A stretch of 64,000 bases of DNA from Heterohyrax brucei (GCA_028571685.1 CM053154.1:11998001-12062000), one strand, 5' to 3'; positions 21,183 to 32,008 are shown, numbered from the stretch's first letter. The notes: a model not told the origin generated them from the letters alone. Made by a program: numbers and translations.

Positions 21183-21910
21183 AGGGTAGGAGGATGAAGC
21201 TTCAAGCAGGATACTGTGCACAGACTGGCTGCTTAATGAATCCAGCAGATGAAATCGAGGCAAAACCATGCATAATTATGAAGACAGAATAATCACTGTC
21301 ATGAATATGAACTGAATAGCTGATCTAGGGTGACAGCAAAAGAAAATTTTTAATGAGGAAATTTAATTTCAAAGGAAAAACCTCCAGAAAATTATAAATC
21401 CAATCATTTGATTTAATCATCAGCATATGAATAGCTTCGCATGAGCAACACACTTAAACATTTACAAAAACTAAGATGTTAAAATTAATGCTTAGCTGTT
21501 ACAGAAGGACTTATTGTTGTCCAATAATCGTGCGTAATTAAATAGCGATTTTGAACCTTGCAAGTCAGCCGGTTAACACAACTGTCTCAAGTACACATGG
21601 AAGATTTCTTGGACGGCAAGACTGTGAGCTGTGAGCCCTCTTGTGGCCACGGAGCACAGTGCAGCCAAGGCCCTGGCCTCTAGCCTTGGTCCTGGAGGAG
21701 CTGGCAGTTAGTGAGACAAGAGTATCAGATCAAGGTGTGATCCCTCATCCAGTTTAGGGCCTTTAATCCATGAAAACTGCTAGGTAAACATCTTTCTTTC
21801 CTTCTGGGCACCATGAGGGACACCAGGACAGAGCCATACCTTCCCAAGCTTCTAGAGAGACCTCATCTAATAGTAGTGTCTCTTGTTTATGTAGCTTAAA
21901 GTTGCCCTTT
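21183..21910. other. SINE-free AT-rich sequence, possible conserved non-coding element
   Basis: The first part (about 21260-21580) is AT-rich and free of low-complexity runs, with TAAT and ATTA core motifs such as CATGCATAATTATG and CGTAATTAAATAGCG. It resembles conserved enhancer-like sequence in texture only. Confidence 0.3.
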
Positions 21911-22120
21911 GGAATCCCTCAGTGGTGCAGATGGTTAAGCTCTGGACTAGTAGCCAAAAGATTGGCAGTTTGAACCCACCCGGAGGCAAGCTAGGAGACA
22001 CATCTGCCAATCTGCTTTCCAACTATCACAGCCTCGAAAACTCTATGGAGTTGTTCTATTCTGCACACATGGGGTCATCATGAGTCAGAACTGACCTAAA
22101 GGCAACCAACAATGACAACA
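21911..22120 (+). mobile_element. AfroSINE-type SINE, long variant
   Basis: Head GGAATCCCTCAGTGGTGCAG, B-box GTTTGAACCCACC, middle TATCACAGCCTCGAAAACTC, tail CTGACCTAAAGGCAACCAAC then AATGACAACA. Confidence 0.93.
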
Positions 22121-22800
22121 AAGTCACCTTTATGGACTCAGGAAAGTACACTTACCCCAGCTGCAGATGCGGTAACCAGGCTCAAGGAGACTGCACAGCT
22201 TGCTGGAGATCTCTCATTCTTCAGTTTGCTGTCATCTCTTCAGCCTTCCCTGACCTCTGTGCCTAAAGTTACATCCCAACCACCCACCTTGGGTCCCCCA
22301 AATGCTCCAATCCTCTGCCTCCATTTCTCAAAATCTAGAGTGATCCTATTTGTGTCATGGTCACATGTTCGTTACATGTCTCCTGTCTTAGTCAACTAGT
22401 GCTGCTACAAAAGAAAGACCCCAACAGAGTAGCTTTGATGAAGAGAAGTTTATTCTTTCACAGTCAATAAGACTATAAGTCCAAATTTAGAATCTTATCT
22501 CCAGGGGAAGCCTGTCTCCCTCTGTCACCTCTGGAGGAAGGTCTTTGCCATCAGTATTCCCTTAGTCTGGAAGCATCTCAGAGCAGGAACCTGAGATCGA
22601 AAGGACGTTCTCCTTCTGGTGCTGCTCTTTTGGTGGCATGAGGCCCACCCCTGCTTGCTTCCCTTTCATTTTTATCTGTTGTGAGATAAAAGGTGGTACA
22701 CAGGCCAGGGAAATTCTCTTTACTTTGGCTAAATCATGTGACCTGGGTAGGGGTGTTACAATCCCACCCCATTCCTCTTTAACATAAAAGTACATCACAG

Positions 22801-23770
22801 AGGGCAGAGTCAGATGGCAGACTAAGTACACATTTCCTTATATCCCTCTGGAAACCAAGACCTGAACTGATAATCAAACAGAGACTTCTGGTCACCTAGT
22901 GAGCCCCCAGGACATGGCACAGGGCTGTTAATTTGGACTTCATACCACTGAACGAAAAACCTCCTCTCTTTTGCTAACTCTTGGTCTTGCCTAGCCCTGG
23001 CTCTCGTGCACTGAAGGTAATGCACCATTTTGACTTTTTTTTCCCTCTGTCTTGGCTGGCAAGAGATGCTGTGTCTTGCCTAGCATCTAGACTCAGAAGC
23101 ACTGCTGGTGGGATAGGCGGGTGAAATTGCCATATTTTGAGAGCCAGGCTTAGGACTCTGTTCATCTAGCCACTTTGGGCCTGTATTTTTATCACTGCCA
23201 CAGCGTGGTTTGTATGGACCACAGTGCCTGTGTGTGGGACGCCATGTTGGATATAGAGATTTTAGCGGGACCTAATTCTTAGCCTGGGAGCCAGCGCCTG
23301 CAAACAGGACAGTGCTTCTCTGACAGAAAAGCAGTAGTTTATACAGTGTTGCATACGTTGCGGGACCGGCAACAGAGGCAGAGGATTCCCTACCTCTCGG
23401 CACCTTTAGCCACTCTATCTGCTGACCATGTGGAGGGCACCATCTTAGATATAGTGGCCACAGCTGGACCTCACTCTTAGCTTGGGAGCCAGAGCCTGCC
23501 CACAGGAGAGCACTTTTCTACCAAAAAAGCAGTAGTTTACACACTGTCACTTAATGCTGGGCCCTGTCAGCAGAGGCCAACAGGACAGTAGCATTGCAGT
23601 ATTTTGAACTAGCTCGTATCATCTGGGGTTGGATGTAGAGTTGCTTACTTTGCCAGTTGGGAAGAGGGACCTCTACACCTCAAAACCTGACTGACTTGGG
23701 AAGTGGTCAGATACCTTTTGTTTTACATTTTAAGACAGCCTAGAGAAACATCTGCAGTCCATCCTCACAG
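22801..23770 (+). promoter_or_regulatory. L1 5'UTR / internal promoter region with two tandem units
   Basis: The 5'UTR is about 970 bp. GATGGC near 22814 is a YY1-like motif near the transcription start, as in other L1s. Two diverged direct repeats about 198 bp apart (near 23236-23375 and 23434-23573) share GCCATGTTGGATATA / ACCATCTTAGATATA, CTGGGAGCCAG and AAGCAGTAGTTTA. This gives a monomer-like arrangement. Confidence 0.75.
23236..23573 (+). repeat. Tandem 5'UTR units (monomer-like) of the L1
   Basis: Unit 1 begins near GGGACGCCATGTTGGATATA. Unit 2 begins near GAGGGCACCATCTTAGATAT. Both continue through GGGAGCCAG(C/A)GCCTGC, AAAGCAGTAGTTTA and GGCAACAGAGGC / GTCAGCAGAGGC. The period is about 198 bp. 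Part of a third unit was looked for and not convincingly found. Confidence 0.75.
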
Positions 23771-23773
23771 TAA

Positions 23774-24752
23774 CTCTCCCAGCCTTTACTTACTCACGTG
23801 AAACCCAAAAGCAACAGACGCTTGTGGCACATAAGAAATCACCCGTGGCCTCAGAAGGCTCACAAACGAAACAACCAAGGAGTTTTAAGGATGAAGAAAC
23901 TTTTCTGAAATCATCAGAAGGTGAATACAAAAGGATTATATACACAGCCCTTCTAGACTTTATACAAAAGGTGGCAGAACAAAATGAAAAATTAAGCAAG
24001 CTGTTCGATCTGATGGAACACCAGTTCTCTGAAATCTAACAGATCAAGAACAAAATCAAAGACGTAGAAATTTCCATTCAAAGCCAAGAAAACAGAATGG
24101 AACAAATGGAAAAAAGAATTTCTGACTTGGAAGACAGCTACTGACACCAGCGTCTATGAGCAGAAATCAGAAAAAAGAAACAAGAAAAACGAAGAAGCAC
24201 TAAGAAGCATGTGGGACTCTTAAGAGGAACAACCTTCGATTAATTGGAGTCCCTGAACAGGATGAGACACCTGAGAACACAGAGAGTATCGCTGCTGAGC
24301 TACTGACAGAAAACTTCCCAGAAATCATGAAGGAAGAGAATATAGATATCCCAGATGCATATTGTACGCCACCCAATATAGATCTCAAAAGAAAGACTCC
24401 AGGACATATTATAATCAAGCTTAACAAAATGAAACATAAGCAGCAACTCTTAAAGGCAGCAAGACTCAAAGCAAAGCTAACATTCAGAGGGAAACCCTGT
24501 AGGCTCTCATTAGATTTCTCAGCGGAAACCATGCTGGCACAGAGACAATGGCATGACACATTCAAAGCCTTGAAGGAGAAGAACTTCCAACCAAGAATTA
24601 TATATCCTTCAAAACTATCTTTCAAATATGAAAATGAAATTAAGACATTTCCAGATGAACAGAAACTCAGAGACTTTGTAAAAACCAAACCAAAACTACA
24701 AGAAATACTGAAAGTAGTTCTTAGCTTTGACTTAGAAGAAAAAAACCACTAA
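23774..24752 (+). pseudogene. L1 ORF1 remnant (RNA-binding chaperone)
   Basis: ORF1p coats L1 RNA and acts as a nucleic-acid chaperone. Its parts appear in order. First comes an N-terminal segment from about 23824 (MAHKKSPVASEG...) with a coiled-coil-like stretch (QKVAEQNEKLSKLFDLMEHQ). An in-frame stop follows at 24037-24039, then a shifted segment up to about 24240 encoding an RRM-entry block. Last is the C-terminal domain at 24327-24752, including IKLNKMKHKQQLLKAARLKA and AETMLAQRQWHDTFKALKEK, which is typical of the L1 ORF1 CTD. Several frame breaks make it non-functional. Confidence 0.9.
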
Positions 24753-25174
24753 CTTTATATTTTAGAATGACACATTATTTGGAATTCTATTGAGTTAGGG
24801 AAGGCTCCAAATTCAATCACAACTTTAGTACTGAAAGAAACAATCCAGTGATTATCACGAAAACTATGGTGCCATCATATTAAAAAGAGGGATATACTAC
24901 AGTCGTTATAGTCCTTCCAGATGGAGAGGAAGATGACAAGACTGATAGTAATTAAAATTGGGTTTATATGTAGTTTGTTAAGGGGGATCATAGGGGCAGC
25001 TGTAAAGCACAACAAAGATGTATCATATCATTTCAAGAAATGTAACACAGGAGTCTCAACAACCACAAAACCAGCTTTGAAAAAGGAGAAAAGACAACTC
25101 ACCAAAAAGAATGTCCCAGAACAGATGAATAAGGACAACAGAGAATGCACCAACACACAAAAAAAACATATCAC
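24753..25174 (+). other. L1 inter-ORF region, unusually long
   Basis: About 420 bp lie between the ORF1 stop and the first ORF2-like codons. Human and mouse L1 have a few tens of bases here. The stretch includes a GTCGTTATAGTCCTTCCAGA block and an A-rich part with GCAACACAGG-like text. It has no recognised foreign insertion. It may be a lineage feature or partly decayed coding DNA. Confidence 0.6.
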
Positions 25175-28100
25175 AGTGGCAGCACTGAACACATGCCTAT
25201 CAATAATTACATTGAATGTGAATGGACTGAATGCTCCAGTAAAGAGACATTGAGCGACATCTTGGATCAAAAGACATGACCCATTCATATATTATCTACA
25301 AGAAACTCACTTCAAACTTAAAGATAGGAACAAACTGAAAATTAAAGGATGGAAGAATACATATCAAGCTAACAAAGAACAAAGAAGAGCAGATATGGCA
25401 ATTCTAATCTCAGACAAAATCAATTTTAATGTAAAACCCACCATCGTGGACAAAGATGGACACTATTGCTGAAAGGTTCAGTACACAAGCAAGACTTAAC
25501 TATACTATTTATGCACCTAATATCAGAGCACCTAAATACATCAAAGAAACACTGACTACATTCAGAAATGAGAGAGATCACTCCACAATACTAGTGGGAG
25601 ATTTCAAACTCCACTCTCAATACTGGACAGATCATCTAGAAAAAAGCTCAATAAAGACACAGAAGACCTTATTGCCACAATTAACCAACTAAACTTCATC
25701 AATATTGACAGAACTTTCTACCCATCAGTGGACAACTATACCTTCTTCTCTAGTGCACGCAGAACATTCTCCAGAATTGACCATGTCTTAGGACATAATG
25801 CAATTCTCAACAAAATCCATACCATTGAATTACTGCAAACCATCTTCTCAGATCATAAAGCCATAAAAGTCTAAATCAATAGCAGAAAAAACATAGATAG
25901 AAAGTGGAACTCTTGGAAACTGAACAACATCTTGCTCAAAAAACCATGGGTTATAGAAGAAATCAAGGATGAAATACAGAAATTTATGGATTCCAATGAG
26001 AATGAAAACACTTCCTACCAGAATTTATGGGTTACAGCCAAAGCAGTGCTCAGAGGTCTGTTTATCTCCATAAATGCACACATCTGCAAGGAAGAAAGAC
26101 CCCAAATCAAGGAACTAACCCTACAACTTGAACAAGTAGAGAAAGAACAACAGAGGAACCCCTCGGGCACCAGAAGAAACCAGATCATAAAGATTAGAGC
26201 AGAGCTAAATGAATTAGAGACTAGAAAAAGAATTAAAAAGATTGAAAAAAACAAAAGCTGGTTTTTTGAAAAGATCAACAAAATTGATAAACCACTGGTT
26301 AAACTTACTAAAGAAAAGCAGGAAAGGAAACAAATAACCCAAATTAGAAATGAGAGGGGAGTTGTCACAACAGATTCAACAGAAATCAAAAATATCGTAA
26401 CAGAATACTATGAAAGACTGTACTCTAACAAATTTGAAAACCTAGAGGAAATGAACAAATTCCTTGATTCATACCACCTACCCATATTATCACAACGTGA
26501 AGGAGAACAACTTAATAAACCCATCACAAAGGAAGAGATTGAAAATGTCATCAAAAAAGTGCCGACCCCAAAAATCCTGGGCCCAGATGGCTTCACTAAA
26601 GAATTCTACCAAGCTTTTAGAGAAGAGTTATCTCCAAAACTACTGAGACTATCTCACAGTATAGAAAGGGGTGGAGTACTCCCAAACTCATTCTATGAAG
26701 CCAGCATAACCCTGATACCAAAGCCAGGGAAAGACCCAACCAAAAAGGAGAACTACAGACCGATATTAGTCATGAATCTAGATGCAAACATCTTCAACAA
26801 AATTCTTGCTAATAGTACAACATATTCACAAAATAATCCATCATGACCAAGTTGGATTCATACCAGGGATGCAAGGCTGGTTCAACATCAGAAAAACAAT
26901 TAATGTGATTAACCACATAAATAACACAAAAGACAAGAATCACCTGATTTTGTCCATTGACGTAGAAAAGGCATTTGATAAAGTCCAACACTCATTCACA
27001 CTAAAAACTCTTGGCAAAATAGGCATAGACGGAAAATTCCTCAACACAATAAGGGCCATTTATACAAAGTCAACTGCCTACGTCATCCTGAATGGAGAGA
27101 GACTGAAAGAGTTTCTCTTGAGAACAGGAACTAGACAAGGATGCCCATTCTCACCTCTTGTATTCAACACTGTACTTGAAGTTCTAGCCAGAGCAATTAG
27201 ACGAGACCAAGAAATAAAGGGCATCTGCATCGCAAAAAAGAAGTCAAAATCTCCATGTTTGCTGATAATATGATTGTATATGCAGAGAATCCCAAAGAAT
27301 CTATAAGTGAACTACTCAAACAGATAGAAGAGTTCAGCAAAGTCTCAGGATACAAGATAAACATAAGTAAATCAGTAGGATTCCCTTATACCAACAACGA
27401 GACTGTTAATGAAGAAATCATCAAATCAATACCACTTACTATAGCCCCTAAGTAGATAAAGTACCTAGGAATTAATCTAACCAGAGAAATAACAGACTTT
27501 TTCAAAGAGAACTACAAGCTGTTACCAGAAGAAACTAAGAGAGACTTAGATAAATGGAAAAACCTACCCTGCTCATGGATAGGAAGACTTAACATTGTGA
27601 AAATGTCCATTTTACCCAAAGCAATCTACTTATATAATGCAATCCCAATACAAGTTCCAGCATCATTTTTTAATGAGATGGAGAAACAAGTCACCAATTT
27701 TGTTTGGAAAGGGAAAAAGCCCCGGATAAGTAAGGTACTACTAAAGAAGAAGAACACACTGGGAGGCCTTTCATTACCCGACCTTAGAACATACTACACT
27801 GCCACAGTGGTCAAAACAGCCTGGTACTGGTACAAGAACAGACAGATTGATCAATGGAACAGAATTGAGACCCCAGAGATGACACCATCTGCCTATAAAC
27901 AGTTGATATTTGACAAAGGCCCTAAGACATTAAACTGGAGTAAAAATAGTATCTTCAACAAATGGTGCTAGCAAAATTAGATATCCATCTGCAATAAATT
28001 GAAACAAGATCCATATCTTACACCATATACGAAAACCAACTCAAACTGGATAAAAGACCTAAATATCAAACCTAAAATGATAAATCTCATCCAAGAAAAG

Positions 28101-28975
28101 GTAGGAACAACAGTGGAAGCTTTAATACACAACGTAGACAGACTTCAAAATCTGTCAAACCACAATCAACAGAAGAGAAAATAGATAAATGGGAACTATT
28201 AAGAATCGAACACTTTTGCTCATCTGAAGACTTTATTAATAGAATTAAAAGGCCACCTACAGAATGGGAAAAAATATTTGGCAACTCTATGTCAGACTGA
28301 CGCCTGATCTCCGTAATCTATAAGGTACTACAAAATATCAATAAGAAGAAGATAAATCATCCAATTAAGTGATGGGCAAAGGAGATGGACAGACATTTCT
28401 CTAAAGAGGAGATCCAGGCAGCCAAAAAACACATGCAAACATGTTCATGATCTTTAGTTATTAAAGAAATTCAAATCAAAACTACAATGAGACACCATCT
28501 CACCCCAACAAGGTTGGCCATGATCAAAAAAACACAAAACAACAAATGCTGGAGAGGCTGTGGAGAAAATGGAACTCTCCTACACTGTTGATAGGGTTGC
28601 AAAATGGTCCCGCCTCTTTAGAAAGCAATCCGGCACTTCCTTAAAAAAATGGATATAGATATACCATTTGACCCAGTAATTCCACTACTTGGAATATATC
28701 TTACAGAATCAAGGCCATTCACACCAACGGACACATGCACAAGAATGTTTATCGCAGCACAGTCCATGATAGTGAAAAGATGGAATCAACTCAGATGCCC
28801 AACAACAGAGGAATGGATAGGTAAACTATGGTATGTATACTCAGTGGAGCACTATGCAATGATAAAGAATAATGATGATTCCAGGAAACATCTCATAACC
28901 TGGTGGACATTATGTTGAGTGAAAGTAGTCAACGACAGAAGGATAAATATTGTATGAGACCCCTGCAATAAGAAC
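25175..28975 (+). pseudogene. L1 ORF2 remnant (endonuclease-reverse transcriptase)
   Basis: ORF2p nicks target DNA and reverse transcribes L1 RNA. The endonuclease start (SIITLNVNGLNAPVKRH) is closed by a TGA at 25251. Further endonuclease motifs IYAPN and ILVGDF lie in 25456-25692. Reverse transcriptase follows, with GPDGF at 26580-26594, [15 protein letters not shown] near 26957 and [12 protein letters not shown] near 27133. The catalytic box reads FADN where FADD is expected (27258-27269). A C-terminal segment (PFDPVIPLLGIYL) lies at 28667-28705. Stops at 25873, 27453 and 27969 and several frameshifts break it. Confidence 0.95.
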
Positions 28976-29965
28976 TCAAAAACAGACTTATGTATAGAAG
29001 AAAAGACTCTTTGATGGCTGCGAGGGAGGGGAGGGAAGGAGGGCGAGGGGGGAGGGTTTAGATTTGATAGTTGGAAAAATTTGGTTGGGTCAAATCAGTA
29101 ATAGCACACATTAGAAACAAGGACAATATTAAGTTGACTTCAACATAACTTGAATATGCCTTCCATCTTAACCCAATATTAAAAGGACAGAGTAGCTGGG
29201 GCAGGGGGCAGGGGACCATGCTCTTAGGCGAAATCAAGCCAACTGGCACAACTAGCATTTTGCTAAGAGGGCTCTCTGCACCCCACATTGGAGAGTGGCA
29301 TCTCGGGTCTTAAAAGTTGCCAAGCTGCCATCCAAGGGCACAGCAAATTGTCCCAACTCAGCAGGAATGGATGCTCACTGAGGACCAAAATGACATGGGG
29401 TAAAGACAACCCAGAAGATAGAGAGACCCACATGAGTGGGAGCCTACATAGGCTTGGGACCAGAAGAACCGGATGGTGCCCAGCCACCACCAGTGATAGC
29501 CGTGATGAAGCTCACTAAGTTGAGTCTCACTGGCAACACAAGAATAAAAAGGGGTGCACCCTGAGATCTCCACTAAAAGACCACAATTGATGGTCCAGGG
29601 TCTTCGGGGTTCTCCTGGGAGCATGACCCCTGGCCTTGATGCTGCCCTTGCCCATAAATCATAATGAAGGTCCACTCTTTGGACACAAATGGATTGGACT
29701 TGGCGACACAGACTGACCATATATTGGATGCAGTTTATGGTTCTATGCATCTGTGGGATATCATCCTGTTGACCTCTGGCTGGAGTAAGGGGAGTGGGTG
29801 GAGAGGCAGGGAAAGTTGACTGTTGGGAGGATGAGACATGTATCGAGCAGAGAGGAATAGAGTGCTGTCACCAGGCAGGGAGAGCAGTGGAAGCTGCATA
29901 TAGGTGAGCATGTAACTTTATATGGAAATGTACGTTTTCACTCAGTCATAATTTAAAAAAAAAAT
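28976..29965 (+). other. L1 3'UTR with polypurine G-rich tract and poly(A)
   Basis: The G-rich polypurine tract at about 29020-29058 (GAGGGAGGGGAGGGAAGGAG and continuing) is typical of L1 3'UTRs. GAGAGTGGCATCTCGGGTCT, CAGCCACCACCAGTGATAGC and TGTACGTTTTCACTCAGTCA follow, then A12. The 5'-truncated copies elsewhere in the window share these blocks. Confidence 0.9.
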
Positions 29966-30049
29966 TACAGTCACAAAATGAAGGACAACCACACAATACA
30001 TGGTCTAACCAAGCTGATATTTTGGGCGGACACAATTAAATCCATGACA

Positions 30050-30478
30050 TCTCCCAAACTAGAAGGAAACTTTGATAGATCCAGACCTGTGTCCTTCACC
30101 CAAGTGCCCTTGTGCCAAGGTCCAGGACACAGGACAGATTCTCCATTAGTATCTGTAGGATCAGTGAAGAATGCAGTCAGTGAGGCTGACACTCAGCAGG
30201 CTCCAAAGACCAGTTTGCAGAAGCAGATTCTGCTTCAGGGCTTGTTGGCTTGGCGGGAGTATGTGGACATCTCCTACAAGTCAATCCACGGGACCCGCAA
30301 ACCTCATATCCCAAGCACAACTCAGTATCTGGTCCTACAAACAGACTCCTCTTCCCACATTCAGTGTCTCATTTGGATTCATCAGGCTCCACTCAGCTGC
30401 ATGGGCAAGAAATCAGTCTTATCTTGACTCTGCGTTTGAAGAGTTCCTTCATCTCCCCACCCATATCCAACAAACACC
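30050..30478. other. Unassigned sequence ending in an A-run
   Basis: A stretch of about 430 bp ends in 15 A (30479-30493). The arrangement recalls a retroposed RNA, but I recognise no source transcript, no AATAAA precedes the A-run and no flanking duplication is obvious. Confidence 0.35.
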
Positions 30479-30493
30479 AAAAAAAAAAAAAAA
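30479..30493. repeat. A15 tract
   Basis: Uninterrupted A15. It could be the 3' tail of the preceding unassigned stretch. Confidence 0.9.
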
Positions 30494-30652
30494 TTCCATC
30501 CAGTGTGATGGTAAATGTAAAGGCCTAACAAAGGTTGCTTCCATTATTAAGCTACAGTCCATTTTCTGCCTTAATAACCACCCTCAGACCAGACTAGCAG
30601 GTCTGCATTCCTCTCTCTATCTCTTCTTCTCCCTGTCTCTTAGGATACAGAG

Positions 30653-30950
30653 ATGAATAACACTTTGGAGAAAGATAAAATTTGGTGTAATTCATGCTGC
30701 TTGTTAGATGTAGTGAAACCTTATGATACAATGAAATCTTGTAACTCCTATTGTTCTGTGACATATCCCTACCCCTTTGAATTCTGTCTATAAAAGCCAC
30801 TGGAAATCTAACCCACATGGAACAGCTTTTGGCTCATTGTCTCCCAAACTGCTAGCAAATCTGCAAATAAATTATTTCTTGAACCCCATGCTGTCTCTGA
30901 ATTTCCAGCTACAGTGACAGGCAGAACGAACTTGCTCCAGTTTCAGCAAC
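30653..30950 (+). mobile_element. Probable ERV LTR
   Basis: LTR-like features in order: a start near TGAATAACACTTTGGAGAAA, a TATA box in CTGTCTATAAAAGCCACTGG (30785-30804), a polyadenylation signal in GCAAATAAATTATTTCTTGA (30863-30882) and an end near CCAGTTTCAGCAACA. The spacing of about 75 bp from TATA to AATAAA fits an LTR U3-R-U5. The family is not identified. Confidence 0.5.
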
Positions 30951-31270
30951 AAATGGATTCTCACTCATAGAGACAGACCCTAGAGGACAGAGGAGGACTG
31001 TTCTATGGAGTTCCCAGGAAACCCTGGTAGCATAGCCGTTAAGTTCTATGGCTGCTAACCAAAGTTTGGCAGTTAAAATCCACCAGGTGCTCCTTGCAAA
31101 CTGTATGGGCAGTTCTACCCTGTCCTATAGGGCTGCTAAGAGTCAGAATTGACTCAACTGCAGTGGGTTTGGTTTTCTGGTTTATAGATTTCCCCAGGAG
31201 CACCTGGTAGATTCAAACTGCTGACATTTTTTTGTTAGCTGTGGTACTTAAGCCCTACACCGTATCCCAT
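30949..31270 (-). mobile_element. AfroSINE-type SINE, split by another SINE
   Basis: The left part (30949-31018) holds the inverted tail and GTTCTATGGAGTTCCCAGG. The right part (31184-31270) resumes with TTTCCCCAGGAGCACCTGGT and ends in the inverted head CCTACACCGTATCCCAT. The repeated TGGAGTTCCCAGG / TAGATTTCCCCAGG at the junctions is the target duplication of the inner SINE. Confidence 0.9.
31019..31183 (+). mobile_element. AfroSINE-type SINE inside a SINE
   Basis: Complete: AAACCCTGGTAGCATAGCCG, GTTAAAATCCACCAGGTGCT, CTACCCTGTCCTATAGGGCT, TTGACTCAACTGCAGTGGGT, then TTGGTTTTCTGGTTT. Confidence 0.96.
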
Positions 31271-31663
31271 TAATTCTGGCCACCAAGTAGCTCTTGAGCC
31301 CATCTACATCTCTTTCCCTAGCTTCTTTCTTTGCAGAGATTGTCAGCATGATTCAGTTGGGTTGTGACAAAAGCTTGCCCACTGTCTACCCAGCTTCTGG
31401 TGTCAACCCGGGTTACCCCAAGAGGGTGCTTCCAAAAAAAGTAGAGCTCAGCCTGTTCCTCTGTCACTTAGGATCCTCCACGGGGACCCTACTTGCTTTT
31501 AGGAGGGAGCACAAAATGGCTCATCTGACCTACACTGCCTGCAAGACATGGCCCTTGCCTACTGTTCTGCCTTCATCTTCCATAACCTCAGCTGTAGATG
31601 CAGATACTCCAGAAATCCTCCTTCATGCCACACTGTCCCCTAGACTTCAGGGGACATGGTCTT
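31271..31663. other. Unassigned unique sequence
   Basis: No recognised repeat. A 124-codon open frame (31294-31668) has no motif and no recognised family. Confidence 0.4.
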
Positions 31664-31790
31664 ACTAAATGCTCACAACAGCTCTGCAGGGAGATACCAC
31701 TGTCCCCACTTTCAAAATGAAAAAGCTGATTCTGAGAGGCAGAGTGACTTGCCTGGGGTCACTGACCTCTACTTGGAATCCATTAACTCT
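31664..31790 (-). mobile_element. MIR
   Basis: Inverted MIR: TAAATGCTCACAACAGCTCT, CACTTTCAAAATGAAAAAGC and TGACTTGCCTGGGGTCA. Confidence 0.75.
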
Positions 31791-31809
31791 ATCTCGGCCT
31801 TTCACCTTC

Positions 31810-32008
31810 ATTACTGTCACTGACAATGCTTGTGAAGCACCTACTGTGTACAGGACATCAGGCTAGACAGGCTCTGGACATTCTGCATCAGGAACATCCC
31901 TGAGCAAGTTATAAGACACTCTTGTTCACACTTGGCAAGGCACTTAGCAACCACCTAGCACCTTGAATTCCTCAGACTCTAGGACAGCATCTGGTACATA
32001 GTAGGTGC
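31810..32008 (+). mobile_element. L2 relic
   Basis: GCACCTACTGTGTACAGGAC and ATCTGGTACATAGTAGGTGC are L2-type 3' blocks. The AATAAATACTT-type terminus reappears after the MaLR LTR at about 32436-32465 (TTCAATAAATACTTCTAAAA), so the LTR probably split it. Confidence 0.6.

Larger units (their letters stand above)
22801..29965 (+). mobile_element. Full-length lineage L1 (LINE-1), inactive
   Basis: The 5' end AGGGCAGAGTCAGATGGCAG is the canonical mammalian L1 start (GGNGGAGCCAAGATGGCNG-like). A 5'UTR, ORF1, inter-ORF region, ORF2 and 3'UTR with an A-run (29953-29964) follow. TACATCACAG (22791-22800) and TACAGTCACAA (29966-29976) are the likely decayed target duplication. Both ORFs carry stops and frameshifts, so it is a fossil. 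Length about 7.17 kb. It disrupted an existing MaLR LTR. Confidence 0.95.
22384..30049 (-). mobile_element. MaLR-type solo LTR split by full-length L1
   Basis: The left piece (22384-22800) starts TGTCTTAGTCAACTAGTGCT. The right piece (29966-30049) holds ACAACCACACAATACATGGT and ends ACACAATTAAATCCATGACA. The flanking 5-mer TCTCC occurs at 22379-22383 and 30050-30054, an exact target duplication around the pair. They are therefore one LTR of about 500 bp with a 7.2-kb L1 inside. Confidence 0.93.

Noticed and set aside
25932-26846. A 304-codon open frame with reverse-transcriptase motifs as a possible host gene
   Set aside because: It is the central part of L1 ORF2, flanked in order by the endonuclease and the rest of RT. 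It sits inside an element with L1 ends.
29358-29750. A 130-codon minus-strand frame
   Set aside because: It lies antisense within the L1 3'UTR and has no motif. It is a chance frame.
30171-30656. A 161-codon plus-strand frame
   Set aside because: It overlaps two other frames of similar length, runs through the A15 tract (giving a lysine run) and has no recognisable domain.
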